The position numbers and the translations under genes are program-made. The notes beneath the pieces are model-generated. The model saw only the letters and a list, made by a program, of their open reading frames with translations, was not told where the DNA came from and searched no databases. Shown here one piece after another: positions 61,704 to 64,000 of a stretch of 64,000 nt of DNA. The DNA is from Polycladomyces subterraneus (lineage in GTDB: Bacteria > Bacillota > Bacilli > Thermoactinomycetales > JIR-001). Numbering within the stretch: position 1 is the stretch's first letter; the number at the start of each line of letters is the position of its first letter. The DNA lies in the NCBI RefSeq assembly GCF_030433435.1, contig NZ_JANRHH010000055.1, forward strand, positions 1 to 64,000, in the 5' to 3' direction.

Positions 61704-62432
61704 TTAGCGGTTTCCAAGTATCACACGCAATACATTGGGGCGGTCTGGCAGGTCAAGCATACCTGCGCCGTAGCCGGTCCGTTCGACGGTCATGTCGGGA
61801 ACGGGGCCCCATTGTTCCGTCAGTGCCGTCAAAATGCCCGCTCCCGTAGGCGTGGTCAATTCAAAGGGCAAAGAGGTGGAACGGATGGGATATCCTTTCA
61901 TCAGCTCCAGTGTGGCCGGGGCGGGAAGCGGATAAATCCCGTGAGCCATAACGGCTTCGCCATTCCCCAGTGGCGGAGGTGATGAAGAGATTCTGTCCGG
62001 ATTGAGCTGATCCAATGCCAAAGCAGTTCCGACGATATCAACAATCGAGTCGATGGCTCCTACCTCATGGAAATGGACCTCATCGAGCGCAATACCATGA
62101 ATGCGGGCTTCCGCCTGCCCGATCCGTTCAAAGATCTGAAGGCTCCATAAAACGGCCTGTTCTGGCAAGTCAGCCGATTTCAGCATGTCGACAATCTCCC
62201 GATACCGACGATGTGAATGTCCCTTTTGTTCGGGCTCAGTGATGATTCGAACGGCGCGGGCGGAGATGCCTTTTTTCACTGTGCGGGTCCATTGCAGATG
62301 AAACGTTTCCAGCGGAAGGGATTGCAACTGTTGCTCGATCAACAAGGGATCGGCACCGGCGTCCACCAATGCGGCCAGCGCCATGTCGCCGGCAATGCCG
62401 GAGAAAGGGTCAAAGTGCAGGATTTTTCCCAT
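61704..62432 (-). CDS. larC: LarC N-terminal half (nickel-pincer cofactor biosynthesis)
   Basis: A 242-residue protein equal to LarC1: ILHFDPFSGIAGDMALAALV at the start, HSHRRYREIVDML, VHFHEVGAIDSIVDIVG near residue 120, and LPAPATLELMKGYPI with TPTGAGILTAL. LarC inserts nickel into the pincer nucleotide in a CTP-dependent step; in some lactobacilli full-length LarC needs a ribosomal frameshift between this half and LarC2. Here the frame stops at the domain boundary and no LarC2 follows; that half is on the opposite strand at 59.97 kb. The start overlaps the end of larB by 23 bases. Confidence 0.92.
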   Translation of the reverse strand: MGKILHFDPFSGIAGDMALAALVDAGADPLLIEQQLQSLPLETFHLQWTRTVKKGISARAVRIITEPEQKGHSHRRYREIVDMLKSADLPEQAVLWSLQIFERIGQAEARIHGIALDEVHFHEVGAIDSIVDIVGTALALDQLNPDRISSSPPPLGNGEAVMAHGIYPLPAPATLELMKGYPIRSTSLPFELTTPTGAGILTALTEQWGPVPDMTVERTGYGAGMLDLPDRPNVLRVILGNR

Positions 62433-63210
62433 GAGCGTTGTCCCTCATTTCCGTCAGCTCAACTTGACTGCGATGGATCAGTGCGGCATAATAACCGGCG
62501 CCGAAACCGTTGTCAATATTGACGACGGCCACCCCTGCCGAACAGGAGTTGAGCATGGTCAGTAGTGGTGCCAAACCGTTCAGATGTGCACCGTATCCCA
62601 CACTGGTTGGAACGGCCACGACAGGAGCGGCGACCAATCCCCCCACCACGCTTGGAAGCGCTCCTTCCATACCTGCAACCACGATAATGACATTGGCTTT
62701 GCGCAGGACGGACAACTGATCAAGCAGCCGATGCAAACCGGCCACGCCTACATCGTAGACGCGTTCGACCGGGCTGCCGAGGAATTCTGCCGTACCCGCC
62801 GCTTCTTCCGCCACCGGCAAATCAGCCGTTCCCGCACAGACGACGGCGACAAAGCCAGGGCTCATGGTTTGCGGACATTCAGGTGGCCACCAGCGAAGCA
62901 ACCGGGCGACGTCGTCATACTCCACATCGGGTGTAACGTTGCGTACCGCCTCCGCTTGTTCACGTGTGACGCGGGTAGCCAATACAGGTTCTCCCGTTGC
63001 CTGCAGTCGATGAAAAATGGTCGCGATCTGGTTCGGCGTCTTACCCTGGGCGAAAATGATCTCCGGAAATCCGGTTCGCCGGGATCGGTGCAAATCGACA
63101 CGGGCAAAGCCCAGTACATCATAAGTGGCCAATAGTTTACGGGCTTGGTCCACCGAACATCGTCCCTCTGCAACCGCACGCAAAATCTCGGTCAACCTGT
63201 CCATGCTCAT
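62410..63210 (-). CDS. larB: Nickel-pincer cofactor biosynthesis protein LarB
   Basis: A 266-residue AIR-carboxylase-like enzyme that carboxylates and hydrolyses nicotinate adenine dinucleotide to start the nickel-pincer nucleotide. The N-terminal 100 residues hold ARVDLHRSRRTGFPEIIFAQ, and the C-terminal PurE-like fold has VVCAGTADLPVAEEAAGTAE near residue 125, GVAGLHRLL, VVAGMEGALPSVVGGLVAAP and the final GFGAGYYAALI. ATG 63210 with AGGTG upstream; it overlaps larE by four bases and larC1 by 23, so the three genes are one operon. No lactate racemase gene (larA) is in view. Confidence 0.94.
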   Translation of the reverse strand: MSMDRLTEILRAVAEGRCSVDQARKLLATYDVLGFARVDLHRSRRTGFPEIIFAQGKTPNQIATIFHRLQATGEPVLATRVTREQAEAVRNVTPDVEYDDVARLLRWWPPECPQTMSPGFVAVVCAGTADLPVAEEAAGTAEFLGSPVERVYDVGVAGLHRLLDQLSVLRKANVIIVVAGMEGALPSVVGGLVAAPVVAVPTSVGYGAHLNGLAPLLTMLNSCSAGVAVVNIDNGFGAGYYAALIHRSQVELTEMRDNAHGKNPAL

Positions 63211-63998
63211 AGGGTTTCACCTGCCTGATTCCGTACGATGTTCATACTGCCGCTTCTGTATCCGGCCAAATCCAACGTGGTATACAGGAACCCCAACGAG
63301 CGGAAGAAGTCAGTGATGGCAGCGGCGTGGCGAAGAACGAGTGGCATTTCTTCCGGCAGCACCTCGATCCTGGCGATCGTTTCGTGATGACGTACACGGA
63401 CTTGCGTGAATCCTAGTTCCAACAAAAAGATTTCGGCTTGGTCCAATTGTAAGATTTTTTCGCGTGTAATCCGGGTACCATAGGGAATGCGGGAGGAAAG
63501 GCAAGCGAATGAGGGCTTGTTCCAGGTCGGCAATCCCATCTCTTTGGAAAGCAGACGAATCTCCTTCTTGGTCAACCCGACTTCCATCAACGGGCTTCTG
63601 ACGCCCCACCGGCGTGTCGCCTGCATACCGGGCCGATAATCCCCGACATCATCCGCATGGCTACCGTCTACTATAACCGCGTTGGCATATCGGGCGGCAA
63701 TGGCCTGTATGCGACTATATAATCCGTTTTTGCAGTGAAAACAACGATCTAAATTGTTGGCGGCAAACGCTTCGTTGGTCAACTCTTCCACGTGAAGAGT
63801 TTCGTGGCGGACCCCCAATTGCCGAGCCAACGATACGGCTGCATCGAATTCCCTTTTGGGAAACGTGTCGGACGAAGCAGTCACAGCTAGACAGCGTTCC
63901 CCCAACTCCTCTTGTGCCCTGGCCAGCAAAAACGTGCTGTCCACACCCCCTGAAAAGGCCACGACCACCCGATTCATCTCTTTGAGCAGGTGTCCCAA
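63207..63998 (-). CDS. larE: ATP-dependent sulfur transferase LarE (runs to the window edge)
   Basis: At least 263 residues; the start may lie beyond the window. LarE activates the pincer precursor with ATP and donates sulfur. The PP-loop motif VAFSGGVDSTFLLA is near the N-terminus, and DGSHADDVGDYRPGM and WNKPSFACLSSRIPYGTRIT are conserved. Besides the Cys of SFACLSSR, which corresponds to the sacrificial cysteine of the lactobacillus enzyme, there is a CFHC pair near residue 85; three such cysteines mark LarE proteins thought to use a [4Fe-4S] cluster. First gene of larE-larB-larC1. Confidence 0.9.
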   Translation of the reverse strand: MGHLLKEMNRVVVAFSGGVDSTFLLARAQEELGERCLAVTASSDTFPKREFDAAVSLARQLGVRHETLHVEELTNEAFAANNLDRCFHCKNGLYSRIQAIAARYANAVIVDGSHADDVGDYRPGMQATRRWGVRSPLMEVGLTKKEIRLLSKEMGLPTWNKPSFACLSSRIPYGTRITREKILQLDQAEIFLLELGFTQVRVRHHETIARIEVLPEEMPLVLRHAAAITDFFRSLGFLYTTLDLAGYRSGSMNIVRNQAGETL

Positions 63999-64000
63999 AC

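Noticed and set aside
1-64000. CRISPR array, tRNA or rRNA genes
   Set aside because: Scanning for regularly spaced direct repeats and for tRNA or rRNA signatures gave nothing.

Overview
The window reads as chromosome of a thermophilic, endospore-forming, moderate-GC Firmicute, most likely a member of the Thermoactinomycetaceae (Polycladomyces/Planifilum-like); the genus is an inference. Support: Bacillales-type gene sets (yunC/D/E/F, yunB, lytH, yfkAB, HelD, a FapR operator in front of fabH, BceRS-type two-component system, type III PKS plus ICMT pair), strong AGGAGG-type ribosome binding sites with frequent TTG and GTG starts, and an N4-bis(aminopropyl)spermidine synthase, a branched-polyamine enzyme typical of thermophiles. 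No rRNA, tRNA or CRISPR array was seen.

Layout. 0-3.2 kb: right end of a TnpB-type element, a membrane-anchored metallo-beta-lactamase-fold hydrolase, pncB and an M67 (JAMM) peptidase. 3.4-8.6 kb: a yunF-(Cys-rich membrane protein)-yunE-yunD-small protein-yunC block. 8.6-12.5 kb: an acyl-CoA dehydrogenase relic cut in two by helD. 12.5-16.3 kb: VOC protein, RluA-type synthase, threonine dehydratase, yfkAB. 16.3-18.8 kb: two copies of a small-ORF pair, the polyamine synthase and a signal peptidase relic. 18.8-23.8 kb: FapR-controlled fabH, a decayed Bce-type module (intact regulator, split kinase, ABC gene fused by deletion to a methyltransferase fragment), and an XRE regulator with a membrane protein. 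23.8-28.8 kb: AcoR-like sigma-54 activator divergent from an alcohol dehydrogenase/aldehyde dehydrogenase pair that has a near-consensus sigma-54 promoter. 28.8-35.3 kb: M20 peptidase relic, bluB, a run of small metabolic and acetyltransferase genes including a frameshifted FosA-like gene, and a secreted DUF6454 protein.

36-41.4 kb: a LuxR-type regulator divergent from SCP2(relic)-SCP2-R2lox-ABC1 kinase-coiled-coil protein. This is the best candidate for an undescribed system: a Mn/Fe R2-like ligand-binding oxidase co-transcribed with a putative lipid carrier and an atypical UbiB-type kinase. 41.4-45.5 kb: lipoprotein relic, DUF2935-like protein, two methyltransferases, a membrane GAF protein, IS3 remnant. 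45.6-48.4 kb: type III PKS, ICMT-type methyltransferase and SDR. 48.4-53.6 kb: a decayed stretch (PTS IIC fragment, triple-frame DUF4179 relic, transposase scrap) with an intact sirtuin, an aminoglycoside 6-adenylyltransferase and a membrane protein. 53.6-59.9 kb: tandem ThyX-like protein, yunB, a UbiD decarboxylase framed by two copies of a dispersed repeat, a glutaredoxin-like protein, LytH-like peptidase. 59.9-64 kb: nickel-pincer cofactor genes larE-larB-larC1 on the minus strand, with the other half of LarC on the plus strand in frame with a BstA/YfiT DinB-like transferase. Many relics (at least ten) show active gene decay.
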